Source of the DNA: Streptomyces sp. A012304
GTDB taxonomy: Bacteria > Actinomycetota > Actinomycetes > Streptomycetales > Streptomycetaceae
Assembly: GCF_026008495.1 (NCBI RefSeq)
Contig: NZ_BQUN01000096.1
Coordinates: 209,465 to 273,464 of the forward strand
Reading direction: 5' to 3'
DNA: 64,000 nt
This document shows, piece after piece, positions 32,160 through 41,275 of this stretch (position 1 is its first letter; every line of letters starts with the position of its first letter). The position numbers and the translations under genes were made by a program. The notes beneath the pieces were generated by a model that did not search any database, had not been told where the DNA came from, and saw nothing but the letters and a program-made list of their open reading frames with translations.

Positions 32160-33380
32160 ATGTCCCGCCTCGCCCCCTACCACCGCCTCTTCGCCGTCCC
32201 CGGCGCCCGTGCCTTCACCGCCGGGAACCTGCTCGCGCGGCTGCCCATGGGCATGTTCAGCGTGAGCGCGGTCGTGATGATCGCCGGCCAGCGCGGCTCG
32301 TACGCCCTCGCCGGTGCCGTCACCGCGACCGGGCTCGCCGCGTCCGCGCTGGTCGCGCCGTGGATCGCACGGCTCGTGGACCGGTACGGGCAGGCCCGGG
32401 TGGCCGTACCCGCCACGCTGTTCGCGATGCTGGGGATGCTCGCTCTGGTGCTGTGCGTGCGCGGCGGCGCCCCCGACTGGACGCTGTTCGCCGCCGAGGC
32501 GGCCACCGCCACGATCCCCAACACCGGCGGCATGTCCCGCGCCCGCTGGGCGCACCTGCTCAAGGACGACCCGGACGCCCTGCACACCGCGAACTCCTTC
32601 GAACAGGCCGCCGACGAGCTGTGCTTCATGCTGGGCCCGGTGCTGGCGGCCTTCCTGTGCGGGACGCTCTTCCCGGAGGCGGGCACGCTGGTCGGCGTGG
32701 TGCTGCTGGTCACCGGCGTCCTGCTGTTCGCCGCCCAGCGTTCGACCGAGCCTCCCCCGCACCCCGGCACCGCCGCCGGCTCCCCGCTGCGCGCGCCCGG
32801 CATCCCGCGGCTGCTCGTGGTGTGCCTGGCGCTGGGGGCCGTGTTCGGGGCGATGGAGGTGGTGACGATCGCGTTCGCGGACGCGCGCGGGCACGGTACG
32901 GCCGCCGGTGTCGTCCTCGCGCTCCAGGCGGCCGGCTCGTGCGCGGCCGGGCTGGTGTACGGAGTGGTGCGGCCGTCCGGTCCGGCCGAGCGGCGCCATC
33001 CGTGGAACGTGGCCGCGATGACCGTCCTGCTGACGCTCCCGCTGCTGGCCGCGACGGCGGCCGGCTCGCTCCCGCTGCTGGCGGCCGCCCTGCTGGTGGC
33101 CGGCATGGCGACCGCGCCGACGATGGTCACCACGATGGCGCTGGTCCAGGAACGCACACCCGAGGGCCGGCTCAACGAGGGCATGACCCTCGCGGTGACC
33201 GGCCTGCTCGGCGGCATCGCCTGCGGCAGCGCGACGGGCGGCTGGGTGGCCGAGCACCTCTCCCCGCAGGCCGGATACGGCGTGCCCCTCACCGCTGCGG
33301 GGACGGCCCTGCTGCTCTCCCTCACCGCTCTCGGCCGCCCCGTCGTCGGCCGCCCGGCCATTTCCCGCCCGCCCCATTGA
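32160..33380 (+). CDS. MFS transporter, probable target of the divergent LysR regulator
   Basis: A 406-residue protein with about 12 hydrophobic helices. WIARLVDRYGQARV after helix 2 is the MFS motif A. It has a short loop with PPPHPGTAAGSPL in the middle, between the two six-helix halves. Its substrate is not evident; relatives are annotated as efflux proteins. It starts 95 bp from the LysR gene on the other strand. Confidence 0.8.
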   Translation: MSRLAPYHRLFAVPGARAFTAGNLLARLPMGMFSVSAVVMIAGQRGSYALAGAVTATGLAASALVAPWIARLVDRYGQARVAVPATLFAMLGMLALVLCVRGGAPDWTLFAAEAATATIPNTGGMSRARWAHLLKDDPDALHTANSFEQAADELCFMLGPVLAAFLCGTLFPEAGTLVGVVLLVTGVLLFAAQRSTEPPPHPGTAAGSPLRAPGIPRLLVVCLALGAVFGAMEVVTIAFADARGHGTAAGVVLALQAAGSCAAGLVYGVVRPSGPAERRHPWNVAAMTVLLTLPLLAATAAGSLPLLAAALLVAGMATAPTMVTTMALVQERTPEGRLNEGMTLAVTGLLGGIACGSATGGWVAEHLSPQAGYGVPLTAAGTALLLSLTALGRPVVGRPAISRPPH

Positions 33381-33924
33381 CGTGCTCACAGCCAGCCACC
33401 TACCTTCGCCCGTCGAAGCGCTTCGACGTCACGCGTCGAAGCGATTCGACGCACCCCGCGCGACGCCCGTTCCCGCCTTGAGAAGGCTGCCTCGCCGAGG
33501 CACGCGCACCATCCGACTCCCCGGGAGGCACAGGATGTCGACGGCAAGAAGGCGTGTGAGGGCGGCCCCGGCGGCTCGAAGGGCAGCGGCTCGTCCGGCG
33601 CCGGGACCCCGCGGCCGTGGCACCACGAGGCCCCGGACAGCGCGATGGGCTCCGCCCGGTGCACCACCTGAGCCAGCGGACCGGCCGGTACGGCACCCGC
33701 CTCGGCTCGGTCGCCGTCCGCACGGTGCTCCAGGCGGCCTTCGGCACGTACCCGCTCTCCTCCGTGCTCGCACGGCTCCCCCGGGAGATCATCGAGACGG
33801 CTCGTACCGACGGCGCGAACAAGTGGCAGGTGCTGTGGCGGATCGTCGTCGTCTTCCTCCCGGTCTTCCAGCGGACCCTCACCCCGGCATCGCCGTGGGT
33901 GCCGTCACGTAAGGACACCCCCAC
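33381..33924. other. Gene-poor stretch left by loss of an ABC importer
   Basis: The stretch between the MFS and GH31 genes holds two LacI operators at its left end and a permease fragment at its right end. In between (33535-33670) one frame reads DVDGKKACEGGPGGSKGSGS and ends at a TGA. It may be the last codons of a lost secreted gene, but I cannot identify it. No complete gene is present. Confidence 0.6.
33411..33451. promoter_or_regulatory. Two tandem LacI-type operators
   Basis: CGTCGAAGCGCTTCGACG (33411-33428) is a perfect 18-bp palindrome. CGTCGAAGCGATTCGACG (33434-33451) differs by one central base. Their centres are 23 bp apart, about two helical turns, on one DNA face. The central CG and the flanking inverted arms are typical of LacI-family sites. 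They stand upstream of the permease relic and GH31 gene, and the LacI gene at 36174 is the obvious binder. Confidence 0.75.
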
Positions 33925-33927
33925 ATG
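33700..33927 (+). pseudogene. Sugar ABC transporter permease, fragment with EAA loop
   Basis: The frame reads VLQAAFGTYPLSSVLARLPR then EIIETARTDGANKWQVLWRI, the cytoplasmic EAA loop that contacts the ATPase in MalG-type permeases, and VVVFLPVF. Everything else is gone: no helices before it, and the last helices are replaced by a short frame running into the GH31 start. The importer that accompanied the alpha-xylosidase has therefore been deleted down to this remnant. Confidence 0.7.
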
Positions 33928-36174
33928 AAGTTCACCGACGGTTACTGGCTGCTGCGTGAGGGCGTCACCGCCGCCCATCCGGCGCAGGTGCTCGACGTCA
34001 CCGATGCCGACGGCGTGCTGGAGATCCACGCGCCGACCCGGCCGGTCCACTCACGCGGCGACCTGCTGAAGGGACCGGTCCTGACCATCACCGCGCACAC
34101 GCCGATGCCCGACGTCATCGGCCTGACGCTGACCCACTTCACGGGCGAACAGCCGCGCGAGCCCGCGTTCGACCTCGGCGAAGGCCGGGCCGCCCCGCGG
34201 ATCTCCTACGACGACGAGCACGCGACGCTGACCTCCGGCGCGCTGTCGGTGCGGGTGGCCCGCTCCGGGCCCTGGCACATCGAGTTCGCCGCCCACGGCC
34301 GCACCCTCACCGCCAGCGGCCCAGGAAGCATGGGCATCATGCGGGACGCGACCGGCGCCCACTACCTGCGCGAACAGCTCGACCTCGGCGTCGGAACCTC
34401 CGTCTACGGCCTCGGTGAGCGCTTCGGGCCGCTGGTGAAGAACGGGCAGGTCGTCGACGTCTGGAACGCCGACGGCGGCACGGCGACGGAACAGGCCTAC
34501 AAGAACGTCCCGTTCTATCTGACCGACGCGGGCTACGGCGTCTTCGTCGACCACCCGGGCAAGGTGTCCTTCGAGGTCGGCTCGGAGACCGTCTCCCGGG
34601 TGCAGTTCAGCGCGGAGACCCAGCAGTTGACGTACTACGTCATCCACGGCCCGAGCCCGAAGGACATCCTGCGCAAGTACACGGCGCTGACCGGCCGTCC
34701 GGCCCTGCCGCCCACCTGGTCGTTCGGCCTGTGGCTGTCGACGTCCTTCACCACGTCGTACGACGAGGAGACGGTCAACTCCTTCATCGAGGGCATGCGG
34801 GAACGCGAACTGCCGCTGTCGGTCTTCCACTTCGACTGCTTCTGGATGCGGGAGTACCACTGGTGCGACTTCCGGTGGGACCCCCGGGTGTTCCCCGACC
34901 CGGAGGGGATGCTGGCCCGGCTGAAGGCGAAGGGCCTGCATGTGTGCGTGTGGATCAACCCGTACATCGCGCAGCGCTCACCGCTGTTCGCGGAGGGCAA
35001 GGCGCTCGGCCATCTGCTGAAACGGCCCGACGGCGGCGTCTGGCAGTGGGACCTGTGGCAGCCGGGCATGGCGCTGGTCGACTTCACCAGCCCGGCCGCC
35101 CGCGACTGGTACGCGGCCAAGCTGGAGGCGCTGCTCGGACAGGGCGTCGACTGCTTCAAGACCGACTTCGGCGAACGCGTCCCGCTCGACGTGGTGTGGT
35201 CCGACGGCTCCGACCCGGAGCGGATGCACAACTACTACACGTACCTGTACAACCGCACCGTCTTCGACGTGCTGCGCAAGCACCGCGGTGAGGGCGAGGC
35301 GGTCCTCTTCGCCCGGTCGGCGACGGCCGGCAGCCAGAAGTTCCCGGTGCACTGGGGCGGCGACTGCGAGGCGACGTACGCGTCGATGGCCGAGTCGCTG
35401 CGCGGCGGGCTGTCGCTGGGACTGTCGGGCTTCGGCTTCTGGAGCCATGACATCGGCGGCTTCGAGGGCACCCCGACACCGGCCCTGTTCAAACGGTGGC
35501 TGGCCTTCGGAATGCTGTCGTCGCACAGCCGTCTGCACGGCAGCTCCTCCTACCGGGTGCCGTGGCTGTTCGACGAGCAGTCCGTGGACGTGCTGCGCCA
35601 CTTCACCCGGCTGAAGCTGCGGCTCATGCCCTACCTGTACGAGGCCGCGCGCGCCGCCCACGAGGAGGGCACGCCGGTCATGCGGGCCATGGTGCTGGAG
35701 TTCCCCGACGACCCGGGCTGCGCGCACCTGGAACGGCAGTACATGCTCGGCCCGGACCTGCTGGTCGCCCCCGTCTTCAACGACGAGGGGGACGTCACCT
35801 ACTACGTCCCGGAGGGCACCTGGACCCACTTCTGCACGGGGCGGACGGTGAGCGGGCCGCGCTGGGTGCGCGAACGGCACGACTTCCTGAGCGTGCCGCT
35901 GCTGGTGCGGCCGGGCGCGGTGCTCCCGGTGGGCGCCCACGCCGACCGGCCCGACTACGGCCACGCCGACGGGGTCACGCTGCGCGCCTACGGCTTGGAT
36001 CGCGGCGCGCAGGTGACGGTGCGGGTCGGGGAGGTGACGTTCACCGTCGTCCGGGAGGGCGACACCCTGCGGGCCTCCTCCAGTGATCCCTCGGCGCCCT
36101 GGGCGCTGTGGGCGGGCGACCGGCTCGCGCGGGCGGCGGCGGGCACCGGGTTCCTGACGCTGGAGCTGGACTGA
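33925..36174 (+). CDS. Alpha-xylosidase, GH31 (YicI-like)
   Basis: A 749-residue cytoplasmic enzyme (no signal peptide). The N-terminal beta domain covers about residues 1-240 and the catalytic barrel follows. GVDCFKTDFGERVPLDVVW carries the nucleophile Asp in the KTDFGE context specific to YicI-type alpha-xylosidases. PVHWGGDCEATYASM carries the acid/base Asp, and GFGFWSHDIGGFEGTPTP is a further family block. It releases xylose from isoprimeverose-like glycosides. It is followed directly by its LacI regulator (stop and start share a base) and preceded by LacI operators. Confidence 0.92.
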   Translation: MKFTDGYWLLREGVTAAHPAQVLDVTDADGVLEIHAPTRPVHSRGDLLKGPVLTITAHTPMPDVIGLTLTHFTGEQPREPAFDLGEGRAAPRISYDDEHATLTSGALSVRVARSGPWHIEFAAHGRTLTASGPGSMGIMRDATGAHYLREQLDLGVGTSVYGLGERFGPLVKNGQVVDVWNADGGTATEQAYKNVPFYLTDAGYGVFVDHPGKVSFEVGSETVSRVQFSAETQQLTYYVIHGPSPKDILRKYTALTGRPALPPTWSFGLWLSTSFTTSYDEETVNSFIEGMRERELPLSVFHFDCFWMREYHWCDFRWDPRVFPDPEGMLARLKAKGLHVCVWINPYIAQRSPLFAEGKALGHLLKRPDGGVWQWDLWQPGMALVDFTSPAARDWYAAKLEALLGQGVDCFKTDFGERVPLDVVWSDGSDPERMHNYYTYLYNRTVFDVLRKHRGEGEAVLFARSATAGSQKFPVHWGGDCEATYASMAESLRGGLSLGLSGFGFWSHDIGGFEGTPTPALFKRWLAFGMLSSHSRLHGSSSYRVPWLFDEQSVDVLRHFTRLKLRLMPYLYEAARAAHEEGTPVMRAMVLEFPDDPGCAHLERQYMLGPDLLVAPVFNDEGDVTYYVPEGTWTHFCTGRTVSGPRWVRERHDFLSVPLLVRPGAVLPVGAHADRPDYGHADGVTLRAYGLDRGAQVTVRVGEVTFTVVREGDTLRASSSDPSAPWALWAGDRLARAAAGTGFLTLELD

Positions 36175-37184
36175 TGGTCAAGATCACCGATGTGGCGCGG
36201 CGCGCCGGCGTCTCCGCCAGCACCGTCTCCTACGCCCTCAGCGGCAAGCGTCCCATCTCCGAGGGGACCCGGCAGCGCGTCGAGGCCGCCATCCGCGAGC
36301 TGGGCTACCGCCCGCACGCGGGCGCCCGCGCCCTGGCGAGCAGCCGCTCCAACGTCCTCGCGCTGGTGGTGCCGCTGCGGGCCGGCATCCATGTGCCGGT
36401 CGTCATGCAGTTCGCGGTGTCGGTGGCGGTGGCCGCCCGCAGACACGACCACGACGTGCTGCTGCTGACCCAGGAGGAGGGCGAGGAGGGTCTGCGCCGG
36501 GTGGCGGACACGGCACTGGTGGACGCGCTGATCCTGATGGACGTCCAGCTCAGCGACCCCCGGCTGCCGCTGCTGCGCTCCCTCGACCGGCCGAGCGTGA
36601 TGATCGGGTTCCCGCAGCGGGCGGCGGGGCTGACCTGCATCGACCTCGACTTCCGGGCGGCGGGCGAGGCGTGCGTGGAGCAGCTGGCGGGGCTCGGGCA
36701 CCGGGTGGTGGCGCTGGTCGGGTCGCCGCCGGAGGTGTACGTGCGGGGCACCGCGTTCGCGCAGCGGGTGGTGCAGGGCTTCACCGCGGCCGCCGACCGC
36801 GCGGGGCTCGCCTCCGCCGTCCACCCCTGCGAGGCGACGCCGGCCGCCGCGCGCCGGGTCGCGGAGCGGCTGCTGCGCGAGCAGCCGGCGCTGACCGGGG
36901 TCGTCGTCCACAACGAGGCCGTGCTGGAGCCCCTGCTCGACGCCTTCGAGCAGCTCGGGCTGCGGGTGCCCGCCGATCTGTCGGTCACCGCGATCTGCCC
37001 CGACGAACTGGCCGCGTCCCTGCGGGTGCCCGTGACCTCCGTGGCCCTGCCGTCGGCGGAGGTCGGCACCCGGGCGGTGGAGCTGCTGATGGCCAAGCTG
37101 GCGGGGGCCGAGGTCCCGGAGGCGACGCTGCTGCCGCCCCGGCTGACGACACGGGCGAGCACGGCGCGGCGGGCGGTTCCGTGA
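36174..37184 (+). CDS. LacI-family repressor of the alpha-xylosidase locus
   Basis: A 336-residue regulator. The helix-turn-helix and hinge are in residues 1-60 (VKITDVARRAGVSASTVSYA, ISEGTRQRVEAAIRELGYRP), followed by the periplasmic-binding-type sensor domain. The ATG overlaps the GH31 stop (TGATG), so the two are co-translated. Two LacI palindromes lie 2.7 kb upstream at the head of the locus. A terminator follows. The inducer is presumably a xylosyl sugar, by analogy. Confidence 0.9.
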   Translation: MVKITDVARRAGVSASTVSYALSGKRPISEGTRQRVEAAIRELGYRPHAGARALASSRSNVLALVVPLRAGIHVPVVMQFAVSVAVAARRHDHDVLLLTQEEGEEGLRRVADTALVDALILMDVQLSDPRLPLLRSLDRPSVMIGFPQRAAGLTCIDLDFRAAGEACVEQLAGLGHRVVALVGSPPEVYVRGTAFAQRVVQGFTAAADRAGLASAVHPCEATPAAARRVAERLLREQPALTGVVVHNEAVLEPLLDAFEQLGLRVPADLSVTAICPDELAASLRVPVTSVALPSAEVGTRAVELLMAKLAGAEVPEATLLPPRLTTRASTARRAVP

Positions 37185-37207
37185 CCGGCCCCTTTCGCGC
37201 TCGGACA

Positions 37208-37247
37208 ACAGAGAACCCCGCCCCTCGAAAGGGGCGGGGTTCTCTGT
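37208..37247. terminator. Strong terminator between the lacI-type gene and ssrA
   Basis: An 18-bp perfect stem beginning ACAGAGAACCCCGCCCCT with a CGAA tetraloop. It stands between convergent transcripts (LacI plus strand, tmRNA minus strand) and can serve both. Confidence 0.8.
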
Positions 37248-37265
37248 TCACATGGGATGACTCTG

Positions 37266-37667
37266 TGGAGATGGCGGGAATCGAACCCGCGTCCAACGGT
37301 GCGGAACCAGGGCTTCTCCGTGTGCAGTTCGCTGTGCTTTTCTCGGCCCCGGCGATCACGCGAACAAGTCGCCGACGGGCCCAGTCACTGTTTGATTTCC
37401 CTCTTCACCCCGTGACCGGGATCAAGGTTTAGTTCCCTAGCTGATGCCAGGATCCGGGTCGGGAACGAGCCCGGGCTGACACTCCCCTAGTAAGGGGCAG
37501 TTGCCTCGTTACCTGAGATCAGGCAACGAGGGCGAACTGCGTCGCCTTGGGAGAATCGCTCTTAACAGTGGCGATTATTTTTTTCGGCCTGTGGTTTACG
37601 AGATCATGGCCGCTTCCTCGACACGCTTCCCCTGCTTCGACATCCGTTGTCGAAACCGATCATCCCC
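37266..37667 (-). ncRNA. ssrA: Transfer-messenger RNA
   Basis: The 5' end GGGGATG pairs with the 3' CATCTCC (one G-U). The 3' part forms a T arm (GGACGCGGGTTCGATTCCCG). The tag frame (37519-37572, minus) starts at a GCC resume codon and encodes ATVKSDSPKATQFALVA before TGA. The tag ends in ALVA, a recognisable ClpXP-type degron variant. Internal GC-rich pseudoknot stems follow the tag. CCA is not encoded. Its partner smpB is 116 bp upstream on the same strand. Confidence 0.93.
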
Positions 37668-37782
37668 ATGTTGATTTTTCAATCGTCGTGCCCGCTGTGA
37701 GGCACAGGTGCCATCGTACGTGACCAACGCAGGTGGATGCCAGCCTATTCCCCGGGGGCCGGGCGCCCCGGGAAGCCGGCGG

Positions 37783-38325
37783 CTACGCGCCCCGCTGCCG
37801 CCGCTTCGCCGCGGCGATCGCCCGCTCGGTGTCCCGCCGGTCCTGCTTCTCCCGCAGGGTCTGCCGCTTGTCGTACTCCTTCTTGCCTCGCGCGAGCGCG
37901 ATCTCGGCCTTCGCGCGGCCGTCCCTGAAGTACAGCGCGAGGGGCACGATCGTGTGACCCGTCTCCTCCGACTTCACCGCGAGCTTGTCGATCTCCGCGC
38001 GGTGCAGGAGCAGCTTGCGCTTGCGGCGCACCGAGTGGTTGGTCCAGGTGCCCTGGAAGTACTCGGGGATGTGGGCGTTGTACAGCCACGCCTCGCCCCC
38101 GTCGATCTGGACGAACCCGTCGGTGAGCGTGGCACGGCCCTGGCGCAGCGACTTGACCTCGGTGCCGGTGAGCACGATCCCGGCCTCGTAGGTGTCGATG
38201 ATCGCGTAGTCGTGCCGGGCCTTCTTGTTCTGCGCGACGATCTTGCGCTGGCCCTTGGTCTTGTCCGCGGCCGGCTTGCCCTGCTTCGGCTGCGACTCTT
38301 TCGGTACGTACATTCCCTTGCTCAT
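37783..38325 (-). CDS. smpB: SsrA-binding protein
   Basis: A 180-residue protein. KGQRKIVAQNKKARHDYAII, GIVLTGTEVKSLRQGRATLT, GTWTNHSVRRKRKLLLHRAE and LYFRDGRAKAEIALARGKKE are the family blocks, with a basic C-terminal tail that enters the ribosome. It carries tmRNA to stalled ribosomes. The start may be the ATG at 38325 or the second one at 38313 (MYVPKESQPK), the start used in many homologues. Confidence 0.94.
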   Translation of the reverse strand: MSKGMYVPKESQPKQGKPAADKTKGQRKIVAQNKKARHDYAIIDTYEAGIVLTGTEVKSLRQGRATLTDGFVQIDGGEAWLYNAHIPEYFQGTWTNHSVRRKRKLLLHRAEIDKLAVKSEETGHTIVPLALYFRDGRAKAEIALARGKKEYDKRQTLREKQDRRDTERAIAAAKRRQRGA

Positions 38326-38394
38326 AGTGCGGCCATTTTCGCACCTGGAGGGGTCCCGGGGGAAAGCCGATTACGCGGCGCGGGAGCCGAGTGT

Positions 38395-39561
38395 TCAGCG
38401 GCTGTCGCCGAGGCCGCTCAGCACGGTCTCGGCCTGTTCCAGGGCCCGCCGGCCGGTCTCCAGGTCGGGGGTGATGCCCGTGCCGTCGACGGTGTGGCCC
38501 GAGGGGGTGCGGTAGTGGCCGACGGTCAGCTCGGCGACGGAGCCGTCGGGCAGCCGGCTGGGCATCTGGACCGAGCCCTTGCCGAAGGTGCGGGTGCCCA
38601 CGACGACCGCGCGGCCGCGGTCCTGGAGGGCGCCGGTGAGCAGCTCGGCCGCGCTCATCGTGCCGCCGTCGACGAGCGTCACCAGGGGCTTGGTGGTGTC
38701 GCCGCCGGGCTCGGCGTGCAGGGCGCGCTGATCGCCGTCGACGTCGTAGGTGGCGACGAGACCGCCGTCGAGGAAGGCCGAGGCGGTGGAGACGGCCTCG
38801 GTGACCAGGCCGCCGGAGTTGCCCCGCAGGTCCAGGACGATCCCGGCGCCGGCCGGGGCGTCGCGCACGGCGGTGCGGACGGCGTCGCCGACGCCCTTGG
38901 TGAACGCGGCGATCCTGATGACGGTGACGCCCCCGGCGAGCGTGCGCACGGTGACCGGGTCGGTGGACAGGCGGGCCCGGCGCAGGGTCTCGGTCCACGC
39001 GCGTGTGCCGCGCTCCAAGCTGAGACGGACGGTGGTGCCGGCGGGCGCGTCCGTGGCGTCACCGCGCAGTAAGGAGACGACCTCGGTGACCGGACGGCCG
39101 TCGACCGGCCGCCCGTCGACGCTGCGCAGCCGGTCGCCCGCGCGGATCCCGGCGCCGGCCGCGGGCGACCCGGACCGCACCTTGGTCACCTCGATCCCGC
39201 CGTCGCGCTCGCGCCGCGCCTCCAGGCCGACGCCGGTGTACTGGCCGTCGAGGGACTCGGTGAACTCCTCGTACTCGCCCTCGGAGTAGACCGCGGCCCA
39301 GCGGTCGCCGCTGCGGCTGACGGCGCGCTCGGCGGCCTCCAGGGGCGATTTCCCGTCGGCCATCGCCTCCTCGGCCGCCCTGGTCACCGCCTCGGAGTGG
39401 CTGCCGGGGGCGGCCGGGCGGGCCTGCTCCGAGGCCCCGCGGCGGTCGCCGGGCAGCGCGCCGGTCGCCGCGCCCGCGACGAGCACGCTCGCGAACACCA
39501 AGGTCAGGGCGGCCCCGCGACGGAGGCGGCGGGGCGGACAGAACGGGTCACAGCCTGACAT
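38395..39561 (-). CDS. S41-family C-terminal processing protease with PDZ domain
   Basis: A 388-residue secreted or membrane-anchored protease. The N-terminus has a basic stretch and one hydrophobic segment (RRGAALTLVFASVLVAGAAT). PDZ: about residues 105-185 (YTGVGLEARRERDGGIEVTK, AGIRAGDRLRSVDGRPVDGR). Catalytic part: VLDLRGNSGGLVTEAV, the serine in VDGGTMSAAELLTG and the lysine in TFGKGSVQMP. I chose the ATG at 39561 (MSGCDPFCPP). It lies immediately downstream of ftsX and may share its transcript. Confidence 0.88.
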   Translation of the reverse strand: MSGCDPFCPPRRLRRGAALTLVFASVLVAGAATGALPGDRRGASEQARPAAPGSHSEAVTRAAEEAMADGKSPLEAAERAVSRSGDRWAAVYSEGEYEEFTESLDGQYTGVGLEARRERDGGIEVTKVRSGSPAAGAGIRAGDRLRSVDGRPVDGRPVTEVVSLLRGDATDAPAGTTVRLSLERGTRAWTETLRRARLSTDPVTVRTLAGGVTVIRIAAFTKGVGDAVRTAVRDAPAGAGIVLDLRGNSGGLVTEAVSTASAFLDGGLVATYDVDGDQRALHAEPGGDTTKPLVTLVDGGTMSAAELLTGALQDRGRAVVVGTRTFGKGSVQMPSRLPDGSVAELTVGHYRTPSGHTVDGTGITPDLETGRRALEQAETVLSGLGDSR

Positions 39562-39584
39562 GGCGGCGAGTCTAGGCGAACGCG

Positions 39585-39621
39585 AAGGGGCCGCACGGTC
39601 GCTTGACCGTACGACCCCCTT
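39585..39621. terminator. Imperfect hairpin between ftsX and the protease gene
   Basis: AAGGGGCCGCACGGTC and its near-complement GACCGTACGACCCCCTT flank GCTT. Two mismatches interrupt the stem. It lies 9 bp after the ftsX stop. Confidence 0.55.
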
Positions 39622-39629
39622 GGCATGCG

Positions 39630-40547
39630 TCACACCTTCAGGTACTTGCGCAGCGCGAAGAACGCCGCCAACGCGGGCATCAGCAGGCTCGTGGCGAGGA
39701 TGAGCGGAAGCTTCGTCAGGACGGCGTCCCAGCCGATGAAGTTGATCAGTGTCAGCTGGTCGGCCAGGGCCAGTCCGTGGTCGATGAGGAAGTACCGGGC
39801 GATCACCAGGAATCCGCAGGCGACCGTGCCGCCGATGAGCCCGGCGACCGCGGCCTCCGCGATGAACGGGGCCTGGATGTAGAAACCGGAGGCGCCGACC
39901 AGCCGCATGATGCCGGTCTCACGCCGGCGGCTGAACGCCGAGACACGCACGGTGTTGACGATCAGCATCAGCGCGACGACCAGCATCAGCGCCATCACCG
40001 CCCGCGCGGCCCAGTTCATGCCGTTCAGCAGCTTGAAGAGGTTGTCCAGGATGCCCTTTTGGTCCTGCACGGACTGCACGCCGTCCCGCCCGTCGAAGGC
40101 GGTCGCGATGACCTGGTACTTCTCCGGGTCCTTCAGCTTGATCCGGTACGACTCCTGCATCTGGTCCGGCGTGAGCGAGGCGGCCAGCGGCGAGTCACCG
40201 AACTGCTCCTTGTAGTGCTTGTACGCCTCGTCCTGCGACTCGTAGGTGACCGAGTCGACCACCGGCATCTTGTCGAGGTCGGACTTGATCTGCTTCTTCT
40301 GGTCCTCGGTGACCGCGCCCTTGGCGCAGTTGGGGTCGGACTCGGCGTCGCTCTTGTTGCAGAGGAAGATCGAGACGTTGACCTTGTCGTACCAGTAGCC
40401 CTTCATCGTGTTGACCTGGTCGCTCATCAGGAGCGACCCGCCGAACAGGGCGAGCGACAGGGCGACGGAGACGACGACGGCGAAGGTCATCGTCAGATTG
40501 CGACGGAGACCCACACCGATCTCCGACAGGACGAACTGGGCGCGCAT
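39630..40547 (-). CDS. ftsX: Cell-division protein FtsX
   Basis: A 305-residue membrane protein with the FtsX pattern: a cytoplasmic start (MRAQFVLSEIGVGLRRNLTM), helix 1, an extracytoplasmic domain of about 130 residues, then three helices near the C-terminus. The outer domain contains two cysteines (FLCNKSDAESDPNCAKGAV), possibly a disulfide. With FtsE it controls peptidoglycan hydrolases at division sites. It follows ftsE by 38 bp. Confidence 0.93.
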   Translation of the reverse strand: MRAQFVLSEIGVGLRRNLTMTFAVVVSVALSLALFGGSLLMSDQVNTMKGYWYDKVNVSIFLCNKSDAESDPNCAKGAVTEDQKKQIKSDLDKMPVVDSVTYESQDEAYKHYKEQFGDSPLAASLTPDQMQESYRIKLKDPEKYQVIATAFDGRDGVQSVQDQKGILDNLFKLLNGMNWAARAVMALMLVVALMLIVNTVRVSAFSRRRETGIMRLVGASGFYIQAPFIAEAAVAGLIGGTVACGFLVIARYFLIDHGLALADQLTLINFIGWDAVLTKLPLILATSLLMPALAAFFALRKYLKV

Positions 40548-40585
40548 GGCGGCTGGTTATGCCTTTCCGTGGCTCTCGGGCGGTC

Positions 40586-41275
40586 TCAGTGCTGGTAGCC
40601 GTAGACGCCGCGCGCCTGGTCGCGGACGAGGCGGCCCTTCTCCAGCTCGATGACGCGCTTGCGCATCTGGTCCACGATGTTCTGGTCGTGCGTCGCCATC
40701 ACCACGGTCGTACCGGTCCGGTTGATCCGGTCCAGCAGTTTCATGATGCCGACGGAGGTCTGCGGGTCGAGGTTGCCGGTGGGCTCGTCGGCGATCAGCA
40801 GCTTGGGCCGGTTGACGAAGGCCCGCGCGATCGCGACGCGCTGCTGCTCACCACCGGAGAGCTCACCGGGCATCCGGTCCTCCTTGCCGCCGAGCCCGAC
40901 GAGGTCGAGCACCTGCGGCACGGACTTGCGGATCTCGCCGCGGGACTTGCCGATGACCTCCTGCGCGAAGGCCACGTTCTCCGCGACCGTCTTGTTCGGC
41001 AGCAGCCGGAAGTCCTGGAAGACCGTCCCCAACTGGCGGCGCATCTGCGGCACCTTCCAGTTGGAGAGGCGGGCGAGGTCCTTGCCCAGGACGTGCACCT
41101 GCCCGTGGCTGCACCGCTCCTCGCGGAGGATCAGCCGCAGGAAGGTGGACTTTCCGGAGCCGGAGGACCCCACGAGGAACACGAACTCGCCCTTCTCCAC
41201 CTCGAGGGACACATCCCTGAGTGCGGGGCGGCTCTGCTTGGGGTAGACCTTGGAGACGTTGTCGAATCGGATCAC
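40586..41275 (-). CDS. ftsE: Cell-division ATP-binding protein FtsE
   Basis: A 229-residue ABC ATPase. Walker A GSSGSGKSTFLRLI, Q-loop FQDFRLLPNKTVAENVAFAQ, signature LSGGEQQRVAIARAFVN, Walker B LLIADEPTGNLDP and H-loop MATHDQ are all complete. The GTG at 41275 (VIRFDNVSKVYPKQSRPALR) matches homologues; the open frame continues to 41524 without family character. It forms a complex with FtsX downstream. Confidence 0.94.
   Translation of the reverse strand: MIRFDNVSKVYPKQSRPALRDVSLEVEKGEFVFLVGSSGSGKSTFLRLILREERCSHGQVHVLGKDLARLSNWKVPQMRRQLGTVFQDFRLLPNKTVAENVAFAQEVIGKSRGEIRKSVPQVLDLVGLGGKEDRMPGELSGGEQQRVAIARAFVNRPKLLIADEPTGNLDPQTSVGIMKLLDRINRTGTTVVMATHDQNIVDQMRKRVIELEKGRLVRDQARGVYGYQH

Noticed and set aside
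17662..33927. The two ABC permease fragments as halves of one gene split by a 16-kb inversion
   Set aside because: The genes between them (yqgE, murA, hup, malic enzyme, sigU, nnaR, narK) are in the order usual for the genus, so an inversion is unlikely. Two separate deletions fit better.
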